The notes below the pieces were generated by a model. The model was not told the origin of the DNA, made no database searches, and worked only from the letters and a program-made list of their open reading frames with translations. The translations under genes and the position numbers were made by a program. Shown here piece by piece: positions 44,501 to 52,893 of a DNA stretch of 64,000 bases. Each line of letters opens with the position of its first letter. Position 1 is the stretch's first letter. Source of the DNA: Streptomyces diastatochromogenes. Its GTDB lineage: Bacteria > Actinomycetota > Actinomycetes > Streptomycetales > Streptomycetaceae. The DNA is taken from the NCBI GenBank assembly GCA_026913215.1, contig JAPTYK010000002.1, positions 496,001-560,000 of the forward strand, given 5' to 3'.

Positions 44501-47500
44501 GTCCGGCGTCATCGCGGTGAGCACGGTCTGGAAGCAGGCGTCCAGGAGCACGGGGTGCACATGGCAGTCCGCTGCCCCGTCGCCCATGCCCGGGGTGGGC
44601 CGGATCAGCGACAGTGCCTCGCCGGGCGCCGTCCACACCTCGTCGATCGCCCGGAACGCCGGGCCGTAGTGGTAGCCGAGCGCCGCCAGCTCGCCGTAGC
44701 ACGCCTCCCGGTCGAGCCGGCGCCCCGCTTGCGCCCGTACCGCGTCCGCGTCCAGCGGTTCCACCTGCCGGCGCGGCTGCCCGGTGCGGACGACCCGCGC
44801 GCGTGGACCGTACGGTCCGGAGCCCCGGTCCCGGAACCGGCGAGGGAGGCGATGGTGAACCCGGACTCCTCCGGCGCGAAGGCCAGCTGGACGGTCGTCG
44901 CCTCGCCGTCGGGCAGGAACAGGGCCCGGGAGAACTCGACGTCGGCCAGGGTGGCCGTGTCGCCGCCGGTCAGCGCCCGGACCGCCTGCGCGGCCATCTC
45001 CAGGTACCCGGCGGCCGGGAAGACCGTGCTGTCCTCGATCCGGTGGTCGGCCAGGTACGCCAGCCGCTCGGTGTCCAGGCGGCTCTCCCAGGTCGGCTGC
45101 AGCGCGGAGGTCCGCCGGCCGAGCAGCGGATGGTCCAGCCGGCCGAGCCGGATCTGCTCCACCGGCGCGGGCTCCACCCAGTACCGCTCCCGCTGCCACG
45201 GATAGCCCGGCAGCGGCACCGGGCGCCCCACGGGCTGGAGCACCGACCAGTCCACGTCGACACCCAGCGTGTACAGCTCCGCGAGGGAGCGGGCGAACCG
45301 ATCGGGCTCGTCCTCCCGGCGCCGGATCGACGGCAGCGTCACCCCCTCGACGGCCCGGCCCTCCAGGCACTCCCGGATCGAGTGGCCGAGCACCGGGTGC
45401 GGACCGATCTCCAGGAACAGCGTGTACCCGTCGTCGACGAGCCGGTCGACCGCGGCACGGAACCGGACGGGCCGCCGGACGTTCTCCCACCAGTACGCGG
45501 CGTCCAGCTCCGGCCCCAGCGCACGCCCCTCGCGGGCGGTCAGGTACAGCGGGAGACCGGCGGCGCGCGGCGCGATCCCGGCCAGCGCCTCGCGCAGCTC
45601 GGCCTCGATCGGGTCCATCCGCACGCTGTGATAGGGCACTTCGACGTCGAGGAACCGGGCGAAGACCTGCTCCCGCTCCAGCCGCCCGGCGAGCTCCCCG
45701 AGGGTGTCCCGGTCCCCGGACAGCGTCACCGACGCCGGGCTGTTCACGGCGGCGACCGACACCCGGTCCCGGTACGGGCGGACCAGCCGCTCGGCGTCCT
45801 CCTCGGACAGGTTCGCCGCCAGCATCGCGCCGGTGCCCGCGAGCCGGTGCTGGAGGGCGCTGCGCGCCAGCGCGATCCGGACGGCGTCCTCCAGGCCGTA
45901 CACCCCGGCCAGGTGGAAGGCCGCGATCTCGCCGGTGCTGTGCCCGACGACGGCGTCCGGCCGCACCCCGTGGTGCTCCCACAGCGCCGCGAGCCCCGCC
46001 TGGACGGCGAAGTTGGCGGGCTGGGCGAGCCAGGTCTCGGCCATCCGGGACTCCGCCTCGGGCCGGGTCAGCTCGTCGAGCAGCGACCAGCCCGCCTGGC
46101 GCCGGACCTCCCGGTCGCAGCGCTCGACCGCCTCCCGGAACACGGGCTCGGAGTCGAGGAGCTCGCGCCCCATGCCCCACCACTGCGGCCCCATGCCGGT
46201 GAACACCCACACCAGCCGCCGCGCCCCGGCCTCCCGGACGCGGCTCCGCACGGCCCGGGGTGCTGCTCCCCGCGCTCGCAGGCGGCCAGCACCTCGTCGA
46301 GGGAGCCGGGCGGGTCGAGGGGGGAGTGGACGACGGCGAGGCGCTCCTCGAAGTGCTGGCGGCGGTGGGCCAGGGTGTGCCCGACGTCCGCGAGGGACGC
46401 TCCGGCGGCGAGTTCGCGGCGGACGCCCGCGCCAGTTCGGCCGGACCGGACGCGTGCCGGGCGCTCAGCGGGAGGACCGAGCGGGCGGGCGTCCGGACCG
46501 TCGCGTGCGGCTCCTCCGGCGGGCGGGGCGGCGCCTCCTCCAGCAGGACGTGGGCGTTGGTGCCGCCGAAGCCGAAGGAGTTGACGCCCGCCCGCGCGGG
46601 TCCCTCGTGCTCCGGCCAGTCGACCGGTGCGGTCGGGATCTCGAAGGGCAGCGCGGCGAAGTCGATGGCGGGGTTGGGCTGTTCGAGGTTCAGGTGCGGT
46701 GGGATGCGGCGGTGCCGGAGGGCCAGCGCCGTCTTGATCAGGCCCGCGACGCCGGCGGCGGCCTCCGTGTGCCCGATGTTGGTCTTGACCGAGCCGACGT
46801 AGCACCGCGCGCCGGGTGCCCGGCCCCGCGCCAGCACCCGGCCCAGCGCCCGCGCTTCGATCGGGTCGCCGACGGGGGTGGAGGTGCCGTGCGCCTCGAC
46901 GTACTGGAGGCTGCCCGGTGACACTCCCGCCTCGGCGCAGACCCGCTCGATGAGCGTGGCCTGGGCGTCGGCGCTGGGCACGGTGATGCCGTTGGTCCGT
47001 CCGTCCTGGTTCACCCCGCTGCCGATCACCACGGCGTGCACCGGGTCGCCGTCGCGCAGCGCGTCCGAGAGGCGCTTGAGCGCCACGACGCCGACGCCCT
47101 CGGCCCGTACGTAACCGTCGGCGGAGGCGTCGAAGGCGCGGGAGCGTCCGTCCGGGGAGAGGAAGCCGCCCTTGGTCTCGGCGATGGTGTACTGCGGCGC
47201 GAGGTGCAGCAGGGTGCCTCCGGCCAGGGCGAGTTCGCTCTCGCCGCTCCGCAGGCTCTGGCAGGCCAGGTGGACCGCGACCAGGGAGGAGCTGCACGCC
47301 GTGTCGATCGAGACGCTGGGGCCGCGGAAGTCGAGGCAGTGCGAGATGCGGTTCGAGACCATCGTCATCATCGTGCCGGTCGCGGTGTGCGCGGCCAGCG
47401 TCTCGAAGCCGAGGTCGGCGAACTGCAGGATCTTGTAGTCCAGGGTGAAGGCGCCGATGAAGACGCCGACGTCCCGCCCGGCCAGTTCGGCGGGCCGCTG

Positions 47501-47845
47501 CCCGCCGTCCTCCAGCGCCTCCCAGGACACCTCCAGGAGCTTGCGCTGCTGCGGGTCCATGTGCTCGGCCTCGCGCGGACTGATCCCGAAGAAGTGGGGG
47601 TCGAACTCGTCGAAGCCGTCGATGTAGCCGCCGCGCCCGCCGGTCAGCCGGCCCGGCTTGGCCCGGTCGCGGCTGCCGAGGGTCGTGGTGTCGTACCGGT
47701 CCGCCGGGGTGGGGACGAGACAGTCCCGGCCTTCGATCAGATTGCGCCAGAAGGACCGGTGGTCACCCGCGTGTCCGGGGAGCCGGCAGCCGATGCCGAT
47801 GATGGCGATCTTGTCGCTGTGGGCGGAGCTGGGTGAGTCCGTCAT
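38533..47845 (-). CDS. ftdB: Iterative PKS-NRPS megasynthase for polycyclic tetramate macrolactam
   Basis: About 3,100 residues from ATG 47845, read across at least ten one-base shifts. Domains by position: KS 47810-46540 (DTACSSSLVAVHLA active Cys, EAHGTSTPVGDP and NIGHTEAAAG His); AT 46230-45280 (GHSTGE); DH 45150-44300 (HRIEDSTVFP, with the usual Gly replaced by Asp); pseudo-KR and KR 44200-42850 (VTGAFGALG, active Tyr in NYAAGNAF); ACP 42660-42440 (LGLDSLLAM); C 42370-41060 (HHIVSDA); A 40960-39480; PCP 39460-39260 (GGSSIKL); TE 39200-38550 (GYSLGG). This order is diagnostic for PTM synthases, where the one PKS module makes two polyene chains, the NRPS joins both to ornithine, and the TE closes the tetramate. 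The A-domain residues I extract read DVGEIGSID, the L-ornithine code. Confidence 0.95.
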
Positions 47846-47973
47846 GGTCCAATCCGGTAGGGACGACGCCCCGGTACGGGCCGGGCGGGGCGTGTGGGGG
47901 CACGACGCCGGTACGGCGCGGTACGGGGCGGGAGGCGCGCGGGTACGGAGCGGGTGCGCGCGGTACGGGGGGA

Positions 47974-48879
47974 CTACGCGGTGCGGGGCGGACGGCGCAC
48001 GGGGTGGAGCAGGCTGGCGAGGATCGAGCCGGTCTCCGGGAACGCGGCGGGGTCCTTGACGCCGACGGTCGCCGGGCGGCGGTCCGGTCGCCAGGTGAAG
48101 CTGCCGAAGAGGCGGTCCCAGACCGAGAGGTCCACGCCGAAGTGACCGGCCTCGGCCAGGTCGGCGCTGTGGTGCAGCCGGTGTTGCTCGGGAGTGGCCA
48201 GGACGTGGTGGAGCGGACCGAGCCGGACGTCCACGTTCGCGTGCACGAAATAGCCCTGCACAAGGGTGAAGAGCGCCACCGCGAAAAGGCAGTCGGTGGA
48301 GAATCCGAGAAATCCCAGTGTCAATTGGACGGCGCCTTGCTTGAAGGCGACGTCCAAGAGGTGGTTGACGCCGTTGTTGGCGACGTTCACTTTTCCCGGG
48401 ACGTGATGGATTCCGTGCACCTTCCACAGCCACCGATTGGAATGCGCCCAGCGGTGGGCGAGGTAGCCGGCCAGTGAGGAGGCCAGCAGGGCGAGGGGCA
48501 CCTCGGCCCCGAGAGGGAGCCCCGGCCCCGTGACGGGGGTCGCGGCCAGAACGGCCGTGACCACCGACTTGCCGAACACGGCGCCGACCATGGTGAACCC
48601 GAAATACGCCGTGTACCAGCACAGTTCCCGGCCGCTCGGGTGCCAGTCGGTCCGGTGCGGGATCAGCCGCTCCAGTGCCGCGAGATAGACGATGGTGCCG
48701 ATCAGGAAGAACTGGACGGCCCGGCCGCGGTCCCAGCCGAAGTGCAGGACCGAGGCGAAGAGCCAGACTGCGGACAGGAGCAGAACCGGGTACGCGGCAT
48801 AGCGGAGGCACTCGCGGGCGGGCGCGCCGATGGTCCACGAATTCGCCGGCGGCGACCCCTTGGCGGGTCGATCTTCCAT
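47974..48879 (-). CDS. ftdA: Sterol-desaturase/fatty-acid-hydroxylase type membrane hydroxylase of the PTM pathway
   Basis: 301 residues from ATG 48879; GGAG lies nine bases upstream, while an in-frame ATG at 48894 has none. Hydrophobic segments: AYPVLLLSAVWLFASVLHFG, FFLIGTIVYLAALERLI, FGFTMVGAVFGKSVVTAVLA, and CLFAVALFTLVQGYFVHA. The di-iron histidine clusters are HRWAH (HxxxH), HGIHH (HxxHH) and HRLHH (HxxHH). In HSAF and frontalamide clusters this enzyme hydroxylates C-3 of the ornithine part. It is the first gene of the operon, separated from the megasynthase by 128 bp of G-rich cggtacgggg repeats that may hold a promoter or regulatory structure. Confidence 0.93.
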   Translation of the reverse strand: MEDRPAKGSPPANSWTIGAPARECLRYAAYPVLLLSAVWLFASVLHFGWDRGRAVQFFLIGTIVYLAALERLIPHRTDWHPSGRELCWYTAYFGFTMVGAVFGKSVVTAVLAATPVTGPGLPLGAEVPLALLASSLAGYLAHRWAHSNRWLWKVHGIHHVPGKVNVANNGVNHLLDVAFKQGAVQLTLGFLGFSTDCLFAVALFTLVQGYFVHANVDVRLGPLHHVLATPEQHRLHHSADLAEAGHFGVDLSVWDRLFGSFTWRPDRRPATVGVKDPAAFPETGSILASLLHPVRRPPRTA

Positions 48880-48894
48880 GCGGAGAATCTCCAT

Positions 48895-49487
48895 TGAATC
48901 CGAATGGGGAGTTCGCAGAGTAGCAGCGGACGTGAGGGCCCGTGAATGAGTGGACGGCGCTTTTTGGACAGCGCGGAAAGGGGGCGCGCGAGGGGCATTA
49001 ATAAGAAGAAGTTCTTTTCGTTCTCCGGTGTTCGTGGGGCGGGCCGGAGGGCGCGGGGCGCCGGTGCTCTGAAGCAACGATTCCGCACTCGTGCGGGCGA
49101 CGCCGGCCATGTCGGTCGCCACCCGCCCGGAGAGCGGTTGTCCCGGGTCCCGGGCCCGGCGGATATGCCCGAAACCATCGCCCCGTGCCGCCACGCCATC
49201 CGCTGATCCGCTGGTCACCCCGCGCCGGGCTCACGGGGGGTGCCCCATGTCTGGGGTCAAGGTGGCCGGGTCGGTGTCTGGCGAGGCGGAGCGGGGCTTG
49301 GGTGTGGTGGAGGAGTGCCGCCCGCCTGCCCGACCGCGAGCACACGGACGACGACGCCGCTGGAGATGAGCACCGAACTCGTGGTGAGCGACCTGGTCGG
49401 CAACGTCAGGCGGCGCGTGAACGGTCCCGGCCGGCTGCGCCTGCGGCGAAGCGGCACCCTGATCCGCGAGGCGTACGACAGCGGCCT
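48895..49487. other. Upstream region of the PTM operon
   Basis: The PTM promoter should lie between 48895 and about 49120. An AT-rich patch (aataagaagaag, 49000-49015) stands out, and TACTCT (minus strand, about 48918) could be a -10, but I cannot pair it with confidence. No TTA codon was found in the cluster genes. A fragment of a HATPase gene lies at the far end. Confidence 0.45.
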
Positions 49488-49494
49488 TCAGAGT
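49366..49494 (+). pseudogene. Fragment of a HATPase/SpoIIE-type anti-sigma-like gene
   Basis: Plus strand from ATG 49369 gives STELVVSDLVGNVRRRVNGP followed by GRLRLRRSGTLIREAYDSGL. It resembles the N-box region (ELVVSELVTNAIRHG) and following strands of Streptomyces HATPase_c anti-sigma and SpoIIE-phosphatase proteins. Both the upstream domain and the G-box half are absent, so this is a remnant. It runs into the 3' end of the convergent hypothetical gene. Confidence 0.5.
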
Positions 49495-50225
49495 GCGGTG
49501 CCGAAGGCGAACTCCACCCAGTTGGAGAACTCGATGGCCAGGTGCCGACGGTGCTCGGAGAGCATGCGAGGGGAAGTCGCCCGGGGGAACTCGACACACA
49601 GGCGCGCGTGGAAACCTCCCGGAACATCCCGGAACTCGTGGCGTACGCCGCCGATGTGGATGCCCTTGCCGTGGACGGCGACGCCCGCGGCCTCGGCGTC
49701 CACGCCGGGGCTGCGCGGCGTGTTGAGCGTGGACAGGTCGCTGTAGTCGACGAGGAACCGGGTGGCCAGGGGGCTCCCTCCGGTGGTCTCGATGACTTCC
49801 TGCCTCCCGTCGGGGAGAGCCTGGATGAGGAAGTGCTCGGGGTGGGCCGCGGTCATGGAGCGGGCGTAGTCGTCGCGGGAGGTGTCGCCGAACCACTGGA
49901 CGAAGTCGTTCGCGCTGCCGCCGACCACGTGGAGCTCGCACACGGACGTGGCGCGCCGGCCCCGGGACAGCCAGGTACTGGCGTTCGCCGCGATCGCGCT
50001 GGCACGGAGGTCGCGTGCCAGACGGCGCTTGATCTCCTCGGCCCCCAGGGCGAGCTTGCTCTCGGCGAACGCCCTGCGCCGGCCGCCGAGTTCCCCTGCC
50101 GGTACCGGAAGGCCGATCTTCGAGGCCGCGGCGGGCAGGCGCTCGGCCTCCCAGGCGAGCACCCGGTCGCGGGCGAACCGGCGGCCCCCTATGACCGCGT
50201 ACACGGTGGGCGACGCATTGCTCAT
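49488..50225 (-). CDS. Conserved hypothetical protein downstream of a TetR gene
   Basis: 245 residues from ATG 50225. The N-terminus is YAVIGGRRFARDRVLAWEAE followed by a Lys/Arg-rich helix. The middle region contains ELHVVGGSANDFVQWFGDTS and ALPDGRQEVIETTGG, and the C-terminus is RHLAIEFSNWVEFAFGTAL. This is a soluble protein without a motif I can name. The gene follows the TetR gene by 56 bp on the same strand, so it is probably the regulator's operon partner and may be the true target of its repression. It is not a recognised PTM gene. Confidence 0.65.
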   Translation of the reverse strand: MSNASPTVYAVIGGRRFARDRVLAWEAERLPAAASKIGLPVPAGELGGRRRAFAESKLALGAEEIKRRLARDLRASAIAANASTWLSRGRRATSVCELHVVGGSANDFVQWFGDTSRDDYARSMTAAHPEHFLIQALPDGRQEVIETTGGSPLATRFLVDYSDLSTLNTPRSPGVDAEAAGVAVHGKGIHIGGVRHEFRDVPGGFHARLCVEFPRATSPRMLSEHRRHLAIEFSNWVEFAFGTAL

Positions 50226-50281
50226 GGGTGTTGCTCCGTTCCCGTGAAGGAGGATGGGCGCCGGTTCTCCGCCGTCTCGTC

Positions 50282-50917
50282 TCAGTCGTCGACCGACGGT
50301 GATGCTCGGCGTTCGGGGTCCGCTGCGCTTCGGATGCCCTGCCGGTTCAACGCGAGCTCGACGGAGCGATCGACGAGACGGCCGTCGAGTGGGCGGCCCG
50401 TGACGAGAACCCGGAAGTACGCGGGAGCCGCGAGATCCTCGATCACTTCGTGGGGATCGGCGTCCGGCGGCAGTTCGCCGCGCTCGACGGCCCTGCTCAC
50501 GATGTCGGCGGCACCGGCGAACCGCGCCTCCCAGAAGGCGTCCTTGGCCCGCGCCACCTCGTGGTCATCCGCCGCGAGGGACACGACGGTGAGGATCACC
50601 CTTTGGATCTCGGGGCGTTCGACCAGGGCGATGACCTGGTTGAGCAGTGCGCGCAGATCCCCTTCGAGCGTGCCGGTGTCCGGGATCGGATTCTCGTCCC
50701 TCGCCAGCTCGGACAGCGCATCGGCCACCAGGTGCACCTTGCTCGGCCACCGGCGGTAGACGGTCGTCTCGGCGACCTCTGCGGCGGCAGCGACCCGGGC
50801 GATCGTGAGCTGCTCGTATCCCTCGCTCAGGAGCAGATCGGCGGTTGCGCGCAGGACGTTCTCGCGATTTCTGGCGGTGCGTCCGCCGGGGCGCTGCCGA
50901 CCGGGCTTCTCAGTCAT
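50282..50917 (-). CDS. TetR family transcriptional regulator
   Basis: 211 residues from ATG 50917. The helix-turn-helix lies in residues 14-62: NRENVLRATADLLLSEGYEQ, then LTIARVAAAAEVAETTVYRR and WPSKVHLVADAL. The C-terminal ligand domain is typical of the TetR_C_11-like group (EGDLRALLNQVIALVERPEI; the FRVLVTGRPLDGRLVDRSV tail). A dyad in its own promoter (50971-50995) is the probable operator. It heads a two-gene operon with the hypothetical gene 49488-50225. Its location next to the PTM operon makes it a candidate pathway regulator, but no matching dyad was found upstream of ftdA. Confidence 0.93.
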   Translation of the reverse strand: MTEKPGRQRPGGRTARNRENVLRATADLLLSEGYEQLTIARVAAAAEVAETTVYRRWPSKVHLVADALSELARDENPIPDTGTLEGDLRALLNQVIALVERPEIQRVILTVVSLAADDHEVARAKDAFWEARFAGAADIVSRAVERGELPPDADPHEVIEDLAAPAYFRVLVTGRPLDGRLVDRSVELALNRQGIRSAADPERRASPSVDD

Positions 50918-50970
50918 GCGTTCCCCCGTGTACGCCGCGCGGCGATCACCGGCCGGCGGCGGCCGATCTC

Positions 50971-50995
50971 CTTAATGAAGGACTTCTTGCATTAG
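50971..50995. promoter_or_regulatory. Candidate TetR operator (imperfect dyad)
   Basis: cttaatgaaggacttcttgc plus attag forms the imperfect palindrome TAATGnAAG...CTTnCATTA, about 55 bp upstream of the TetR start codon. It is the only AT-rich dyad in this G+C-rich promoter. Spacing and size fit autoregulation by TetR dimers. Confidence 0.6.
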
Positions 50996-51222
50996 CGTAC
51001 GCCATGCGCGCTCGCTCGGCACCAGGGCGACGGGCACGGAAAACCGGCTCCTCGACCCGGTGGAGAGCGTCGGCGGATCGGTCGACAGGCGTGCGAGCAT
51101 GCGCGATCGTTCCGATCCCGGCACGGTGTCGACGCACAGCGCTCTTCGTGATGTCGCGAGGCCAGGAGATCAAAGCGGCGGGGGAGGGGTTCTTTCGCTT
51201 GCGCTTGCCGGGGCCGGGTGGG

Positions 51223-51279
51223 GGCCAGCAAGGCGGAAGTCCCCGGTCGCGCCGATCGGGGACTTCCGCCTTGCTGGCC
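51223..51279. terminator. Perfect 22-bp inverted repeat, probable bidirectional terminator
   Basis: ggccagcaaggcggaagtcc plus cc (51223-51244) pairs exactly with 51258-51279 around a 13-base loop. It lies 50 bp beyond the stop of the hsp18 operon (ending 51329), so it fits a strong terminator for that minus-strand operon. There is no T tract. Apart from this hairpin and the TetR operator, the stretch 50918-51328 shows no gene. Confidence 0.75.
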
Positions 51280-51328
51280 GGCCGGAGGGGCGGGGCCCTG
51301 TTGCCGCCCCGGGTGCCGGGTGCTCCTC

Positions 51329-51771
51329 TTACGCGGCGGAGGTGAGTTCGGCGCGGCCGAACAGCAGCGCGTAGCCGGTGGGGAGCTGGTGGAGGATGCG
51401 GGTGATCAGGTCGGGGCGGCGCAGGCCGCGACGGCGGAGAAGACGGAGCCGGTGTCCCAGCGGGTGGTGGCGAGAGAGGCGCCGGTGCGGGCGGCGAGGT
51501 CCTTGACGAAGGCCCAGCCGCCCAGCGGCTGGGGGTCGGGGATCTGCGCGGTCAGGACGCGTGCGGCCTCCAGGGGCAGGCAGGCGGCCAGGTCGACCCG
51601 CTCGTCGCCGGTCAGCGCGCGTCCCAGGCCCGAAAGGACCAGGCGGACGGCTTCGTCGGCTTTCTCGCGGGTGGGGTAGGCGCCTTCGTAGCGGACCTTC
51701 TCCAGCATCTGCTCGTACGCCGTTCCGTACGGCTGCTGGTGCTCAAGCGGTGCGCGCACGTCGGTGATCAC
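51329..51771 (-). CDS. DUF2267 family protein (second copy), one-base frameshift near the C-terminus
   Basis: Frame from 51771 gives AYEQMLEKVRYEGAYPTREK, LVLSGLGRALTGDERVDLAA and WDTGSVFSAVAACAAP, then a stop at about 51407. Adding one C to the gccgcccc run restores DLITRILHQLPTGYALLFGR and a TAA stop at 51331-51329, giving about 147 residues. The restored C-terminus aligns with the intact neighbour (LMGQILLQLPVGYDLLFGRP), so the shift is probably a base-calling error. DUF2267 proteins are helical, stress-associated proteins whose biochemical role is unknown. It is the last gene of the hsp18 operon. Confidence 0.8.
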
Positions 51772-51834
51772 TGCGGTGCATGCCTTTCGTGGAGCGAGGG
51801 GGTGGGGTGCCGGTGCGGGGCACCGAGTCAGTGG

Positions 51835-52239
51835 TCAGGTGGGCTGGGGGCGGCCGAAGAGGAGGTCGTAGCCGACGGGGAGCTGGAGCAGGATCTGTCC
51901 CATCAGGTCCTCGCCGGCCGTGTCGGCGAGGGTGGACAGCACGGCGCTGACGTCCCAGGTCGCGGTCTGCTCGGTGGCGCCCTCGATCCAGGCGGCGGTC
52001 GCGCGGACGAACCGCTCCGGGGGCAGCGGCTCGGTGCTCCGCAGCGGGTTGAGCAGGATCAGGGCGAAGCCGTCCGGCAGTCTGGCGGCCAGCTGGGCGC
52101 GGACTTCGCCGACCAGGTGGGCGCCGAGCAGGGCGAGCACCACGCGGGCCGCCCGCTCGGCTTCTTCCACGGTGTCGTATTCGCCGCGTTCCTTCACCTG
52201 GTCGAGGAACGCGTCACGGCGCGGTGTCATCTCGGCCAC
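51835..52239 (-). CDS. DUF2267 family protein (first copy)
   Basis: 134 residues from ATG 52239. Helical repeats: RRDAFLDQVKERGEYDTVEE, AARVVLALLGAHLVGEVRAQ, and the closing LLLQLPVGYDLLFGR-type motif (QILLQLPVGYDLLFGRPQPT). It resembles the downstream copy closely in order and motifs, so a tandem duplication. It is co-transcribed with hsp18 (94 bp gap), which suggests it helps protein quality control under heat stress, but its function is not established. Confidence 0.85.
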   Translation of the reverse strand: MAEMTPRRDAFLDQVKERGEYDTVEEAERAARVVLALLGAHLVGEVRAQLAARLPDGFALILLNPLRSTEPLPPERFVRATAAWIEGATEQTATWDVSAVLSTLADTAGEDLMGQILLQLPVGYDLLFGRPQPT

Positions 52240-52333
52240 CCCTTGTTCTTCGGACTGTGCGGGGGGTGCGGAGGACGGGGGAGGGGGGGAGATCGGGTGC
52301 CCGTCCTCCGCACCTGTACCTGTGCGGCCGGTG

Positions 52334-52765
52334 TCAGCCGGAGATCTGCTTGCGGCCGGAGCCGACGCCGACGGAGATCTTGCGGGGCTTGGCGCGCTCG
52401 GCGATCGGGATGCGCAGGGTGAGTACGCCCGCGTCGTAGTCGGCCTTGATGTGCTCGGTGTCGAGGGTGTCGGCGAGCACGATCTGACGGGAGAAGGCGC
52501 CCAGCGGCCGCTCGGACAGTTCCATCTGCACGTCGTCGGACTTCGCCACCGGCCGGCGCTCGGCCTTGACGGTGAGCATGTTCCGCTCGACGTCGATGTC
52601 GATCGCGTCCGCGCTGACGCCGGGAAGGTCGAAGGCCACCACGTACTCGTCGCCCTCGCGGTAGGCGTCCATCGGCATCGCCGACGGGCGGGACCAGGTG
52701 CCCGGGCCCATCAGCTGCTGCGTCAGCCGGTCCAGCTCACGGAAGGGGTCAGTGCGCATCAACAT
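52334..52765 (-). CDS. hsp18: Hsp20/alpha-crystallin small heat-shock protein (Hsp18)
   Basis: 143 residues from ATG 52765. The alpha-crystallin domain spans about residues 32-130: MDAYREGDEYVVAFDLPGVS, then DIDVERNMLTVKAERRPV, the IVLADTLDTEHIKADYDAGV loop and LTLRIPIAERAKPRKISVGV, with the usual GVLTLRIP signature. It is a cytoplasmic holdase that prevents aggregation during heat shock. In Streptomyces hsp18 is repressed by RheA, which binds TGTCATC-N5-GATGACA. Two such operators lie 67-111 bp upstream, and the divergent neighbour encodes the HSP18 transcriptional regulator. Two DUF2267 genes follow in the operon. Confidence 0.95.
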   Translation of the reverse strand: MLMRTDPFRELDRLTQQLMGPGTWSRPSAMPMDAYREGDEYVVAFDLPGVSADAIDIDVERNMLTVKAERRPVAKSDDVQMELSERPLGAFSRQIVLADTLDTEHIKADYDAGVLTLRIPIAERAKPRKISVGVGSGRKQISG

Positions 52766-52831
52766 CGTGAAAACACCTCCAGAAGGTTCAGGCAGTTACT
52801 GCCAATGCGCCTCACTGACACCGTTGTAACA

Positions 52832-52876
52832 TGTCATCCAATGGATGACAAACACGATGTCGTCAGCCTGATGACA
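52832..52876. promoter_or_regulatory. Two tandem RheA-type operators between hsp18 and its regulator
   Basis: TGTCATCCAATGGATGACA (52832-52850) is a perfect palindrome matching TGTCATC-N5-GATGACA, the operator known for RheA/hsp18 of Streptomyces albus. A second copy, TGTCGTCAGCCTGATGACA (52858-52876), differs at one base of the left arm. Their centres are 26 bp apart. The second copy lies 18 bases before the regulator's start, so it probably controls that gene as well. Confidence 0.85.
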
Positions 52877-52893
52877 AGGAGAGGGAGGTGCCC

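Noticed and set aside
44614..46584. Very long open frame on the plus strand opposite the PKS-NRPS
   Set aside because: Its Arg/Pro/Gly/Asp-rich sequence mirrors the opposite strand, and PKS motifs (GHSTGE etc.) are on the minus strand. High GC makes such antisense frames common.
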